The translations under genes and the position numbers were made by a program. 64,000 nucleotides of DNA from Angiostrongylus vasorum (Eukaryota; Nematoda; Chromadorea; Rhabditida; Metastrongylidae). The DNA is taken from assembly GCA_018806985.1 (NCBI GenBank), contig JADANN010000454.1:124001-188000 (forward strand), read 5' to 3'. The notes below the pieces were generated by a model. It was not told the origin of the DNA. It was given only the letters and a program-made list of their open reading frames with translations, and ran no database searches. This document shows positions 34,053-46,029 of this stretch, piece by piece (positions within the stretch are counted from its first letter, which is position 1; the number at the start of each line of letters is the position of its first letter).

Positions 34053-34222
34053 AGCCTTCCATTTCTCAGGCGCCAGAAATTTTGTACTGAACTTCTATGG
34101 AAGGATAGCAGCACTGACTCGATACATCGATAGGGGCACCGCGAGTCACTGTATAAGCTAAATATACATTCAAGCACTTCTAACTATGTTTGGTAAAGTT
34201 ATGCTAATTGCTGTATCCTTCA
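34053..34222 (+). mobile_element. SINE1, headless, at the arm edge
   Basis: Starts inside the SINE body (TTTCTCAGGCGCCAGAAATT) and continues to AATTGCTGTATCCTTCATT. The equivalent right-arm SINE (52868-53093) keeps its head, so the left breakpoint truncated this copy. Confidence 0.7.
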
Positions 34223-34278
34223 TTTAATTGAAACTACCATAGAAGACATCTGATCGCATTTATTAGCGCCAGAAAAGA

Positions 34279-34560
34279 GTGCGCGTATGGCGCAGTGGTT
34301 GCAAGCGCCATTGCGACACACACGTGGAATCGATTCCCGCGCCCATGCCTAGCCAAGCTTTCCATCCTTTCGGGGTCGGCAAATTGGCACCAGACTTGTC
34401 TGGGAGAATAGCAGCACTGGCTCGATACATCGCTAGGCTGAAAGCCATTGCAAAGGCCAGATATGAATTCATTCACCTCCAACGATACTTAGTGAAGTCG
34501 AATGCATGGCGCACCCTAAGCGATTGATCAACGCCGACACCTTTATCCTTTATCCTTTTA
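34279..34560 (+). mobile_element. SINE1 copy in left arm
   Basis: Head GTGCGCGTATGGCGCAGTGG with a good A box, then TGGAATCGATTCCCGCGCC (B box) and the ATAGCAGCACTGGCTCGATAC body. The GATTGATCAACGCCGACACC end is followed by a TTTATCCTTTATCCTTTT tail. It pairs with 52524-52810 at about 96% by eye. Confidence 0.85.
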
Positions 34561-34809
34561 CCATGAAAGATGAAGAGTATATATCACTGTTAGTATCCGC
34601 TTCTCATTTGTGCCTATTTTGTTTGCCTTCTTTCATTTACCCAGTTGTCGAACGTTACATTTATTGACTAGGTGCGGTACCAATGGATAAGACAGAAGTG
34701 AATTAATAAAGTCAGTACTCTAATTGATTAATGATAGGATGCGTAATTTTTTAGCAAATACAAATCTGTTCAAATCAGAATACTAAAAATTTGTTTGCTT
34801 CCTACTGTA

Positions 34810-35090
34810 ATCGTAAAAGGCTGCAAGTAAGAAGCTGACATTGTGATTGCAACTACAGCCTCAGCTTATCTGTGTTCAATGCCGATTTGTGCCCCCAGAT
34901 AAATTTCGTTGACGAGGGATTGCTTATCGCACTAGTAGACAGAAACTCGCAGTGAAACAGGCGAAACGGAAGTACCACATGGTGCGGTGGCGAACTCGTT
35001 AGCCCTCGTTAACAGCGCATTCGTTCCCCCACTTCAGACAGCTGCTGTCGGGAGTTTTGCAAATACCAGGGCATCATTATGGTTCTATTT
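34810..35090 (-). repeat. R1 repeat in left arm
   Basis: Minus R1: ACAGCCTCAGCTTATCTGTG, GAAACAGGCGAAACGGAAG, CATGGTGCGGTGGCGAACTC, GCGCATTCGTTCCCCCACTT. Mirrored at 52005-52275. Confidence 0.7.
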
Positions 35091-35229
35091 CTCAAATCTG
35101 TTTATTTCGTTAGCACAGAATCCGAAACTCGGACGGATTTTGTAGAGAGATGTCCTGTTACATTGTGGTTGTTAAGAATGTTCTCGTAAACGAAGATAGT
35201 GAGGTGCTTTGGACGTGGTGACCTGCGGG

Positions 35230-35418
35230 CGTTAGTTTGTAGACGCCGAAACATCAGCCATCGACCAAGAACACAAACAGCAAGGACAACAACAACGACA
35301 TCGACAACGAAGACCTATACCAACCTCGCACCAGCTTAAAGAGATCGGTTTACAAGAGATCATATAAATAAATATATCACTATCTGTGCCGTGGCCTATA
35401 GAAAGTCGGTCTTTTGAG
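35230..35418 (+). repeat. PLE/R2-type terminal segment in left arm
   Basis: A partial hammerhead-like 3' half (ACGCCGAAACATCAGCCATC at 35242) is followed by a CAAGGACAACAACAACGACA run, then the interspersed motif at 35393-35415 (CCGTGGCCTATAGAAAGTCG). Mirrored at 51666-51855. A relative lies at 56815-56900. Confidence 0.5.
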
Positions 35419-35559
35419 TTATTTCTTGGACCATCTAGTTTGTTGGTGGAGCAGTGAATATAGATGCAGACGATTATTTTCTCGAAAATCTCGTGGTTCC
35501 TCATGCATTATTGCCATGGAAGTGGCGAGAACGAAGAGAGTGCGAACGGAGAGAAACAT
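35419..35559 (-). pseudogene. Duplicated first exon of the saposin-like gene (left arm)
   Basis: Mirror image of 51525-51665 and identical to it. 46 codons, starting MFLSVRTLFVLATS, preceded by TATAAAAG (35597-35604 on the minus strand). The splice donor of the outside copy is destroyed, so it reads through to a stop. Confidence 0.6.
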
Positions 35560-35834
35560 TTTACTGTTTGGGTTAGGGGCTCCATCTGCTCAGGCCCTTT
35601 TATATGCTTATTATATGCTTACTATTTTATCACGGGTCAATAATGTTTGCCTGGTTAAGGTCCTTTTTATTTTGTTTCATCTAAGTGTGTCATGAAGAGC
35701 TCGTTGAATAATAATTCGAAGAAACTCAATAATCCATTAAAAATCTATTGATAGCCGACTAGAAAATTTGAGCAGCAAATTTCCTCTGCCTCCAGATTTC
35801 CTTTTTAATTCACTTGATACTCCTTCACGTCCAC

Positions 35835-36165
35835 TCTGCAGATGCCAGCAGCTCTTACATTCGATTCGTTTCCTCGTTTCTGCTTTCCACAAAGATCTTC
35901 CAACTTTTACGCGTGGATTCGGTTGCTGCTTGAGGATTTTCATTTCGTCTTAGTTGTCGTAGAATGCTGGTCGAGCAATTCTCTCTACGGTTCTAGGGTA
36001 GCCGGGCTGGATCGTTCCCAAACGGATTGCAGAGAGTGACTTTTTTCCCAGATAACTCCGGTACCAATTTCCCGAGTTTGGATGGACGACAGGCTGGGTT
36101 GGCGAGGAGCGGAAGCAAACTAGAACCATCCTTGCGATGACGGATATCACTGCAACTGTGCTATC
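35835..36165 (-). mobile_element. SINE2 copy in left arm
   Basis: Body GATCTTCCAACTTTTACGCG, GCTTGAGGATTTTCATTTC, GTAGAATGCTGGTCGAGC. The head inverse is at 36110-36165, ending in GCAACTGTGCTATCCGCCCC. Mirrored at 50915-51245. A small tandem run of ATTGCTAAC (36181-36212) lies just outside its head. Confidence 0.75.
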
Positions 36166-37194
36166 CGCCCCTGCTAATATTCCATTGCTAACATTGCTAA
36201 CATTGCTAACATTAGCTACTGCAATCAGCGATAGCCATTACCAACTTTGTCTGATAGCTATCTGTCCTAACATGGCTCTGGCAAAAATGTTCTGGCGAAT
36301 TAGACGGAAATCCCTCTTTTGCGTAATAAAAACACAGTAAGCTTTTCCAATTGTAGGCTATAAACAAGCACTCTATTCGCTTTCGGGCTCCAAGCACTTT
36401 TTGTTACCAACTGTCCAATGTTGTGATATCAGTCGCACCACTGTTCGAAAGAACGCACCACTGTAAGAAGCTAATGAAAAAAAACGCCGGTTATCATTTT
36501 AATCATCTGTTTTGCCCGGAAGCCTCAGTCATTTGATCGTGTCACTGAAAGAGCAATATGAAAACTTTTTAGCTATTGGAAACGCATGCATCGATAATGC
36601 ACACTTTGTGTCCACAGGAGAACATGGATAAGGTGGAGAGAATTGCAAGATGTGAAAGCAGTAACAAAGTGTAGACATTGATTCGCTGTTGTGTTTTCTG
36701 TAAAAAAACTTAGAAAAAGTTCCTTGTCATGGTGAAACTAGTGGTGCAATCGGTGGAATTTTACATTTTCCTTGGTTGCAGTTGTGGGAATTAGTTTCCA
36801 AGCGCGGATTTTCTATATCTTCGAGCTGCAGGCTAGTCACTGGCAAGATTTGCTTAGTTAGTTAGATAAACACTATGGCGATTAACCCCCATGCAATCTG
36901 CATCCAAATTTTTAACATTCTCGCAAACAATGGCTCCACAGGAGTTATGTTGTTGTCACCAGAGCTGCCGATATAACCTCTGTTGCACGTAATTTCGGGT
37001 GGTTTATTTCAGCACATTTAGCCGTTTTCTTATACATTTGGTGACCAACCGACAGCTCGTAGAACATGGATTTTTGTTATGTTGGGCGTTGGTCGGAAAA
37101 AAGCTCTGTTTAGCACTAAGAAATACACAAAATGCCGTCATTCGAACGAGTTAACTGGACAAAAGTTTGGTGGTCCCCGACTATTATTCCAATT

Positions 37195-40100
37195 CTAGTC
37201 GAAGAGAGTGAACTTCTTCCACGCAATTCCGGGACCAATTCTCAAATACCGCGGGGATGAGAGGCTTGGCAAGCCCGCAGAAGGATCGAGCCAGAAGCGT
37301 GCTTATGAGAATGAGCAACACTACCACGGTGCTTTCCACTTCCTTGAGAAAGACAATGGAGTGCACAAGGTGCTGAACAACCTGCTGTAGTTTTGAGGCA
37401 GGAACTGAGTGCGCAAGAGTTCCATTTCAGACGAGACAAAAGTGTAAGTTCTTGATAAGTTCAGATGCCATAGATGTTAATAAGTATTTGTAAAGCGGAT
37501 CTTTTGTAAACAGCTTTCACAGGCAATAGAAAATGTCGGTGGTAAAACCACGTATTTACTGCGTCTATTCTCGTTTATTCGCTAGTAATTGGTCATCTCT
37601 AATGAAAACGTTATGTGTGATTGCAACCTACGATTGAGGAAAAAACCGAATACTCTATGACGTTAGCAGGACTCTGCTACCTGGCACAGCGCAAAATGTT
37701 GTTCATTGTCAGCTTTTTCCAATAGCGATCTTTACATGGTCCTGTGGAAAGCGTTGTTGTGAACTATACGACAGTTTCCCTTTTGAGTAATAAAAACATA
37801 ATAAAATGCTTCCATTGTAAGTTAGAATTAAAAATTTGGTTCGATTTCGGGTTCTAAGCACTTTCTGTACGCTATTCAAAAAACAGCTTCACCGACTGAC
37901 CCGAGTGCCAAAACAGTGGTTATCATTTCAGTTATCTGTTTCCGTCTGGAATCATCAGTCATAAGATAGCATGATTGAAAGAACAAAATGAAAACATTTT
38001 TCATACTCGTTTCAACCACTCCATAAAACACATTTAACGATTTACCGTCTCATCGTGGCTGAGGTACTTTTGTATGTTGGGTTGCGACGTAGAGCAGGGG
38101 TTCGTCAGGCCAGCAGGGCCTTCCAAGCCAAGAAGAATTCCGACTTTTTCCACCGAGAAGTCTGACTGACAATAGAGCAGCACCAGGAATCATCACTTTC
38201 CTAGTGCAAAACTGGAGGCATGGTGACAAATCTCTTTCCGATATACGGAGGCGGTGAGTGGCTAGGGTTGTGACGACCTGAGGAAAGGTTCGGATGCTGG
38301 TTTGGGTTTCGCAGATCAATCCTGATACGTGATTGCAGATGGTATAAAACTAGGTGAGGGTCAGGCAAAACGAAGGAACCAGTTGATGTGGTGATGTCGT
38401 TAGCCCCCCCGGAAAGTGTAGCAGCGCATTCGTTCCCCCACCGCAGGGACATGGGGCCCGGAGTTTTGCAGACATCTCAACATCGTAGTAGTTGTATTTC
38501 GCATAATTGCCCTGCCGTCAAAATTTATAGTAGGCAGCAAATAAAAAGATATGTAGAAAAAAGATTAAAAAATTCAAGAGAATAATACCTAACCGGAATT
38601 ATTTATGTAGTTTGTTATTGAAAAGTGTGAGAGACTTTTCTCAAACTAATGTTACTAACAAAAACAAGTAGGGATGAATTGCCAATACGTCCAGGTTGGC
38701 GAATTTACATGACAGTGTGTATCCACACTACAAGCTCTACGTAGTTGTACCATTTAATAATGGTGAGAGGTTGCCGAAGGGCTCGACTGATGTTCAATGA
38801 TCGACAGAATTAGCCGGTAGGTTTCTATGTGAACGACGATTTGACGAATCTGTTATCAAAATATATTTTGGTATGGCTTTTGTACACCGAGAGGGTAACT
38901 CGAAGAGCGGGAGAGTAGTGTGGGAGTGACAGTGTGCTAATAGTGGGAGATGACGTACTTAATAACGCTACTTACGAAATTCGTTGCCCATTTATGGCCA
39001 TTTTTTTACTTACAAGTTTAACTTCACCCCTGCATTTTAGCTGAAAAATCTGAGAAAAAATTGCTTTTTAAATCAGTTAAGTACTCCGATTTTCCACCAG
39101 CACTGTACGACTGAACAAAATACTACAACGTTCTCCATTCTTCTAATAGAAAAGTAAAGCAACACAAAAGGTCATTAATGACTACCGAGTGCTTTAAACA
39201 TCTGCGAATTGCGAAATACTTGTAGGAGAGGGTAGGAATTGTTCGAGTGACATATTCACTAGAAACATTCAGAAATCTGATTTCACCCTCCCAAAGCTTT
39301 TGCATAGCCTTTGGTTACAGCAGAATTAAAACAAGGAGTTCTTAACGTCGCACACCATAAACAGCTGCAAGTCAACACCCATAACGACTTTCACAGTTTA
39401 CAATTCTCATGTCACCACCTGAGCTCTCATAGAGGCGTTGGAAGTGTTTTATGAAGTGGTCAGAAGCATGAAAAACGTTCTCATTTTGTTCTTTCAATAA
39501 TGCTATGTTGTGACTGAGGATTCCAGACGGAAACAGATAACTGAAATGATAACCACTGTTCTCGCACTCGGACCAGTCGATGCTGCTGCTTTTGAACAGC
39601 GCACGACCGATATCACAGCATTGAACAGTTACTAACAAAAAGTGCTTAGAGTCTAAAAACGAACGAAAAGTCTGATTCTATCTTGCGATCGAAAAATTTT
39701 ATTACGATTTTATTACTCAAAAAAGGAACTGTCGCATAATTCACCACAACGTTTTTGCTCTGGCCTTATAAGCATTGCTGTTAGAAAAGCTGATAATGAA
39801 CATCATTTTGCTCTGTGCTGGCAAGCAAAGTCCAGCTGAAGCCACAGAGTAGTCAGATTTTTCTTAATCGGTGATTGCATTCACAAGTAACGTTTTCATT
39901 GGAAATGACCAGTTAGTTATTAGCGAATAAACGCGAATAGACGCAATAAATAACTAATTTTACCCACGATATTTTCTACAACCGGTAGAACTCGTTTACG
40001 AAAGGTCCGCTTTACAAATATCTAGTTTCATCTATGGCATCTGAACTTATCAAGAACTTGCACCATAGAACACAATGTCCATCAACAGCAACGGTATCAT

Positions 40101-40330
40101 CAAGAAAACTCAAACATTATGAAAAAAGCTATTCATGTGTTTCAAGCATCCATGAGCACAATTTATGTCGAAGTAGTCCAAATTGTTTGAAATGGCACTC
40201 ATCCGCACTCACTTCATTGCTCAAAACTACCGCCTGTTGTTCACCACTTCAGGAACTCCATTGTCTTTCCTGGGTGGGCAGAAAGCACAGCGGTAGTGTT
40301 GCCCATTCTCACGAGCACGGTTCTAGTTCG
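37195..40330. repeat. Nested palindrome inside the left arm
   Basis: 37195-38045 and 39385-40330 are inverted relatives. Shared blocks, in order and inverted, are a SINE2 head (TGAGAATGAGCAACACTACC / inverse), GTGCAAGTTCTTGATAAGTTC, CAGATGCCATAGATG, TTGCGTCTATTC-type, CAATGAAAACGTTA, GAGTAATAAAA and the R3 start. Identity is about 75-80% by eye, so this is older than the large duplication. The same pair recurs in the right arm at 46775-47710 and 49045-49895, giving four copies. Confidence 0.75.
37770..38550 (+). repeat. R3-R1 composite in left arm
   Basis: R3 from 37770 (GAGTAATAAAAACATAATAA, AGTGGTTATCATTTCAG, CATCGTGGCTGAGGTAC, CAGGGGTTCGTCAGG), followed by minus R1 at 38310-38550. Mirrored at 48540-49330. 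Collinear with 24870-25700, so the composite moves or duplicates as one. Confidence 0.7.
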
Positions 40331-40746
40331 ATCCTGCTGCAGAAATTACGAAGCTTCCCATCTTTGCGGTGTTGATAAGAATCCATTACTTCTTGCGTTT
40401 AATTAGTTTCCCGACATCCATGAGTCGTAGAGGTTTTCGAACTTTTGGGTGTGGGTTTTGCTGATACCTGAGGAATGTCGTGTCATTTTACGAATACCGT
40501 CACATAATGATCGAGTTGATTTACCCTGGAAACCTTGAATAGAGAGGCTGGAGCATCCCCATATGGGTTGCAGGTAGTGGATTTTTCCCAGACAAATATG
40601 CTACCAATTTTCCAACAGCGAAGGAATGTGAGGTTTTTGAGCCCAATTGGAGTGCCAAATAAACACCGTGCTAGGGATAAAGCTGCCAGTGCGTTACTCG
40701 CTCCTTAGGCGCACATCACAGTGCTCAAAAAATTTTTGCTGTACTG

Positions 40747-42324
40747 TCAATTTTTGCATCACCTGTATCACCTGTAGCCCCAATGATCGTCGAGTGACTC
40801 GTCGCCAGCAAATCTTCCATTTCTCCCTGTCGCACAGAAGTGTAGTCCAGTGGGTTCTGCTCGCTCTAGGAATTCGTTGAGCATCATATCTTCCTTCTAG
40901 ACTTTTCGTGAAGAACTCTGACCATCGGGTCGATGGTTTTCCTGCAGTGCGTTTAACATCCCGAGGAATCCAGTCACTAACGGCTCATGTCCACCGGTTG
41001 TCGTTTGTGCGCATTACGTTCCCGGCCCAACTTATCTTCGACCGTTTGGCGAACAGAACCACATCTTTAATTTTTTGATCGTTGACGCAGGTTGAAGCTT
41101 CGGGTCCCTTCCCTTAATTGCGCGACACGGTATACTCCTAGCATCATCCTTTCGACTGCGCGTTCAATAACGCTGTGATTTTTCATCCTGTTTACGCAGC
41201 GACCACGTTTCTGACGCATACGTTAACGCAACAATTACCGTTGAGTGGAAATAGTGGGTACGGAGTCGGGTGTGGCTTTGTTCTCCTCACTTCTTCATCG
41301 ATGCTCTTGAAAGCTCCCCAAGCCGCTCGTTTCATTCTGCTCAACTCTGGAGCTGAGTCGTTCATTATGTTGATTTCCCAAGCTAGATAGACATAACTGG
41401 AGCATTCGGAGATATTCGTTCCTTGGGCATAAATGGGGCATACGAAACCAACCTGTTCCTCAAGAACATCGTTTTCGTGAGATTTAGTCGAAGACCAATC
41501 TTCTCACAGATTTTGTCAAAGTCGGCCATCATTCGTTCAACTTGGCTAATGTTTGATGTTGTAAGAACGATGTTATCATATGACGGAAGGTGGATATGGC
41601 TTTCGAAGGGATCTGAGTACTATTCGTGAATGATTTTCTCCATTGTCCTTCTGGACGCTGTAACTGTCCCGTCTGGGCGTCGGAGTGCAATCATCTTGGT
41701 CTTGTAATTGGCAAAGCTTCGGTGGGCCTTGCGAATGCTTTTCCAAGCCTCTGAAGCTTCGACCATTACTGCTGCTCTTGTCCCTCTAAGATCTTCTTTT
41801 TATCTCCTGTCTGCATTGTTTTGCAAGTTCGGACGTTAGTTTGCGGTAGCCTGCAGCGCCTGCGATTCCACGCTGGCGTATTAGCTCGAGTGTTTCTGGA
41901 GACAGACGTCTCTTGGACCTTCGGACTCTCAGCTTTCATAGCGCTAACGTGAAGGTCTTGAATGAGCCGATCGTATTCTTCGTCGATGTTATCGACATGG
42001 GCATCTTCTCAAAAACTGACTAATGAATTGAATATGTCCCGTTTATGGTGACTCTGGGACTTCGTTTTTTGAATTTAGCGCGGCTTTTTCTTCTTTCTGC
42101 GAGGAACGGAATTTTGCACGAAGGAGGCGATGGTCTGATCCCGTGTACAATTTTTGGGACAACAGCGACATTGGTTGGGCAAAACCTTCCCTTTACTATG
42201 ATGTGGTCTATTTCGTTATGGTACCCTCCATTGGGAGACTCCCACGTACAGCGTTGAGGGTGGGGCTTCTGGAATTGCAATTTACCATGCATGGTCCTGG
42301 TCGTCATGATAAACTCAGAAAGCC
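40747..42324 (-). mobile_element. RTE LINE copy C, 3' piece
   Basis: The 3' end is at about 40755 (ATCACCTGTATCACCTGTAG). The minus strand gives RT remnants like copy A (41000-41600) and the endonuclease C-terminus at 42020-42307 (TWESPNGGYHNEIDHIIVKG, TNVAVVPK). It stops at 42324 in CAGAAAGCC. In copy A the next base is where the separate piece at 45396 begins. Confidence 0.75.
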
Positions 42325-42334
42325 CCTTACACTT

Positions 42335-43500
42335 TTGTGCATATTTCTTGTTATAACTATTCCTTCGAGACTTATCTCTATATTAATTGCACGGTTTTAA
42401 ATGGTATAAGAACACGCATGAATTCATTCTCATACACAAGCCTCATCAAAGCTTTTTCCAATTTGTTCGTGGGCCCAATCATGCACTACTGGCAAAATCA
42501 ACGACAATAGGCGCATTTTCGCACTTTTAATCCCCTCGAACATTTGATGACAGCGATTAAGCAGAACTTTTTCCTGTGAAACTATGTGAAAATACTGACG
42601 GAAAAAGAGAAAATCAGTGAGGAAATGTGATTCCTTTGTTTTCCACCTAGTTTCCACGCCGGAGATGATACAGTTTCTTTGCAGAACGGAGAGCCAATAG
42701 TCCTGTGGTCGTGTTATAGATCTCAAAGCAGTCATATGTGGTAGAGTACTGCAGCTAATCTGGTGTGAAATGTTTTAGTAGAAAAAAAACCAAAGATAAA
42801 GATCACATAGGTGCTCCAGTTTGCAGGCGGATTGTGGCCGAGTTTTTTGTATGTTCCACGCTGAGCTCACCTATATGTTTAATCGTTTATACATAAGAAA
42901 TTTGTCCCATGTGAATCACTACCCATTGGAAAGCTTGTTGTTCTTTTCGTCAATATCTTTCCTCCGAATTCGGGAAATCCCTTCAAGTCCTTATTTCAAA
43001 CTTCGAAAAAAGAGGATTTTTAAAACTTTACCGTAGTGAAGCACTTCCTGTCACGAAGATATCCTATGTTCCCTATGAACTGAACTTGTTATCAGCCTAT
43101 GAATGGATGTCCAGGTAAAAAAAAGGCCCGCATAAGTGCAAGAAGGAGTTGCAGTGAAATTTTTTTTGTTTAGGGAAAAAGACAACTCCGTTACAGGATC
43201 TATACTACACGAATGTTAGGGAGACATGAGCAGAAGTAAATTTGTGTGATTTCGTTGACAGACATGAATGTGCAGTACACAGTAGAACAAGGAAATCTTC
43301 TCGTCAAACACTCAAATCTATTTCGATCCGACATTTTTTTTCCCGTTCAATTCTATGTACGGTGAGAAATCGGACTGAAACAGCGATTCCGGTATTGCAT
43401 TTACTCTCGTACCACAGCAATCCAGATAGCCCGACTTTTGGCTGTTGTTGGCTAACCTATCCTCACTAACTCAACTGTCCCTGAAATCAAGGACGAAAAA
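42335..43500. repeat. Spacer segment homologous to the inner end of the right arm
   Basis: 42340-42527 (TGAATTCATTCTCATACACAAG, TCATCAAAGC, GGCAAAATCAACGACAA, ATTTTCGCAC) matches the inverse of 46180-46380. 43370-43495 (GGTATTGCATTTACTCTCG, TTGGCTGTTGTTGGCTAAC) matches the inverse of 46030-46165. The 840 bases between are absent from the right side and are an insertion here or a deletion there. Identity is about 75-80%, well below the arms. Confidence 0.7.
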
Positions 43501-43811
43501 GGGTCAGCCAAGAACAACTGAGGTACATGTTTTGAAGTTTCTTCTACATGCTTCCCTTCCTGAACTAGGGGGCACTTCCCAGAAGTCCGAATTCCTAATG
43601 AATTCCTGCAAATAAACAAAAATGCTTTACTAAAATATGCCTATTTCATGCCCTATTCATGAGATATTAGTCGAAAAATCAAACACATCATTGCCAAATG
43701 TCAGAATGAAAAATGAATAACGACTGCTTTATTGTAGACCTACTTTCATTTCACTTTTTGAATGGTCTATGTGCCTTATTTCGCTGGTAAACTAACATGA
43801 GTTTCTTACCA

Positions 43812-44245
43812 ATTATTTATTCGGCTAGTGTTCCGACGTCCACAGTCGTTCGTCTACTTGATGTGACGTCTTTGTCTTCGTATCCCGATATGGTCATCTT
43901 CAGTGGAGCACCGCTGAAATGAGGCAGCTTTCCTCGGCAGCGCTCTTTTGTACAGGGCGGCTACTCTGTTGACGACGATTGTCTGTCGATAATATTTTGT
44001 TTTCCAACGGACAATTCATCCTGCCGAAGTCGGTTTCAGAACATTGTACGTAACAAGGTAATATTGTTGTAAACCGATCGCGCCCTTATTCTCATTGCTG
44101 CATTCGAACGGCGCTCCACTGAGGAAGTTTGGATAGATCGTGGACGAAGACGTCACATCGTTAAGAGGAGCGACAGTGGGCCATCGGCTCAGATCCTCGG
44201 CTTGAGTGAGACGAAGACATCGAAACGTTAGCCGAATAATCAGCA
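43812..44245. mobile_element. R2 element with both hammerhead-like ends
   Basis: Terminal inverted repeats TATTCGGCTAGTGTTCCGAC (43818 on) and inverted GACATCGAAACGTTAGCCGAATA (44217-44239). The right end reads CGGCT, TGAGTGA, stem-II-like GACGAAGACATC, GAA, ACGT, T, AGCCG; stem I CGGCT/AGCCG is five perfect pairs. An interior copy of CTTCAGTGGAGC is inverted at 44110 (GCTCCACTGAGG), so the element as a whole is palindromic. Confidence 0.65.
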
Positions 44246-44499
44246 AATTCATGTACTAAACTCCGTCGACATAACTGTTCCTGAACAGTATTGTCTTGGC
44301 CATTATTTTATTAAAGCGTTCAGTAGCTCATCGCTATTTGCGTTCACGTTCTTATTCATACTGATGATACATGGGTCCCATTGGTTATTGGGGCTTTGTG
44401 CCTAAGAATATCACATGTATAGTTTTTTTTGTTGTGAATGCTCACAGCTTAACCCTCTCTTAAAGCCACTTTTTGCCAGCACTATTGTTATTCAATATT

Positions 44500-45392
44500 T
44501 AGTTCTGAAATTTTCCACTACCAAATACCAGAGAAGGAAATAATCCAAACAATAATGTTTTCAAGGAATCTTTTGCTTATGCGCTGGCATAACTGGGATC
44601 AAAGTGCAATGTTGCCGTGGAACTCATTATAACAGGGTAAACTTCATTTTTAAGGGTCTTAAACTTTTAACACTTCAAGAGTCACGCCTTCATGTGGTAT
44701 GGTCGCTTGACGCTTTCAGCAGCTAGAGACACACTTACCATATTCAATACCATATATTTTGCACTGATATTCAAATATAATATTTTGGACTAGTCCAATT
44801 ACACCCAAAATCCGATTGGTAAGAGAAGCCATATCAGAAGTAGCGTGGGTAACACACTGTATTCAACGACGAATCTACGAAGAAAAAATTTGGTACTTGC
44901 CACTAAGATGTAAAGATCCGTAACTATAAGAAGCATCAGTGGTCGCTCACAGCAATTTTCACGGATACAGTTCAAGTCTGAAATGAAATGACGATAAGAT
45001 TTATTATGGGTGATTAACTCTTCCGCTACGAAGCTTGATTTCGCTCTTCTTCCGCAATGGAACACACCCAATTTCCGAAATCCATTTCCACAATTAGCAA
45101 TAAATTTGCGATAGCTAGAAGATTTGGTGAGTTGGGACTCATGGAAATTTTCAAAGGACTTTGCTCTATCGTTCCATAGGTACGAGCCACATGTATGAGG
45201 TTATTTAATGCATGTTACTACGGCTCGCCTCCAAACACGTTGCTGTCAGTATTTGGAAGTGCTTTGCAGTCTTTGCGTCTCTATTTCAGTATTTTCTATA
45301 CCTGTGTACTCTATACGATAACTACCATTTTTTGTAGCAACTACACTTGGAATAATAGTCCGTCAGCGAACTTGAGAAACGCGCAACACAAC
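44500..45392 (+). repeat. Relative of palindrome 2
   Basis: 44500-44765 is the inverse of 22210-22500 (the palindrome-2 spacer). 44785-45390 is collinear with 22790-23400. The SINE2 that lies between these parts in palindrome 2 is absent, suggesting an arrangement from before the SINE insertion or inverted duplication. A plain deletion is equally possible. Confidence 0.6.
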
Positions 45393-45395
45393 TCT

Positions 45396-46029
45396 CCGCT
45401 CACCCTGCTCGTCCCATTCTAATCCGTGGGTCCCAATGTGACGTTCTTCAGACGTTCTTCTTGGTCCAATCTTAGCGTCGAAATCTCCAATGACGACCTT
45501 GTAGAATGCATGGTCTTCTCTGTAGAACTTCTCCAACTCCATATAGAACCCTTCGACTTTTTCTTCTTCATAGTGTGATGTCAGTTCGTAAGCGATGAAG
45601 ATTATAAAAGCCAGTATTGAACCACATCATTTTGATCGTAAACGTCCGATTCGGGTTGCTAGTTGATTGAATGAATCGATGTTCATGGACACACTCGTGC
45701 TGACGAGAACGCCGCCGGCTCCTCTACTGTCGCACGTCCCGAGCAACATTTCTTCTCCGGTGTCATAGATGGCGTTAGCAAACTCTTCGTACTAATCCTA
45801 GCCAATGCTGCCGAATCGGGACTCTTTCGGGGTCAGGGGAATGAGGCTCGCTTCTCTTACTGTTTTTAGCTTTTTGATACCTACGTATAGCTTACTATGC
45901 GTTCAATGTGGGGCTGGATATACTCATGGGCAGCATTCCAGTCTCTCCCATAGTGGACATAGAGGTTATTTGTTGGAGGCGACTCCTAACCGCCGCCCGT
46001 ATACTTCCCTGTCACTTGATCGCAGGGTT
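45396..46029 (-). mobile_element. RTE LINE copy C, 5' piece
   Basis: Begins at CCGCTCACCC, exactly where the 40747-42324 piece stops when both are laid on copy A. The minus strand carries the endonuclease N-terminal half (copy A 15725-16550), with [21 protein letters not shown] sequence near 45440-45480, and ends at GTCACTTGATCGCAGG, as in copy A's leader. A deletion is present near 45780-45800. Confidence 0.7.

Larger units (their letters stand above)
34053..40746 (+). repeat. Large inverted duplication, left arm
   Basis: Pairs with 46391-53036 on the opposite strand; paired coordinates sum to about 87084-87092 over most of the arm. The outer end at 34053 falls inside a SINE1, which is headless here but complete in the right arm. 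The inner end is at GCTGTACTG (40738-40746). Interior stretches that I compared (e.g. 39060-39200, 39372-39638, 35232-35504) look identical. The outer 0.5 kb and inner 0.3 kb differ by roughly 4-7%. One 45-base indel lies near 40453-40497. Confidence 0.9.

Noticed and set aside
34281..34350. tRNA gene (A and B boxes present)
   Set aside because: The box-like sequences belong to the SINE1 head, present in many copies with bodies and tails; no proper cloverleaf could be drawn.
36181..36212. CRISPR-like short repeats (ATTGCTAAC) and other direct repeats
   Set aside because: A simple tandem run without spacers in a eukaryotic context, mirrored in the other palindrome arm.
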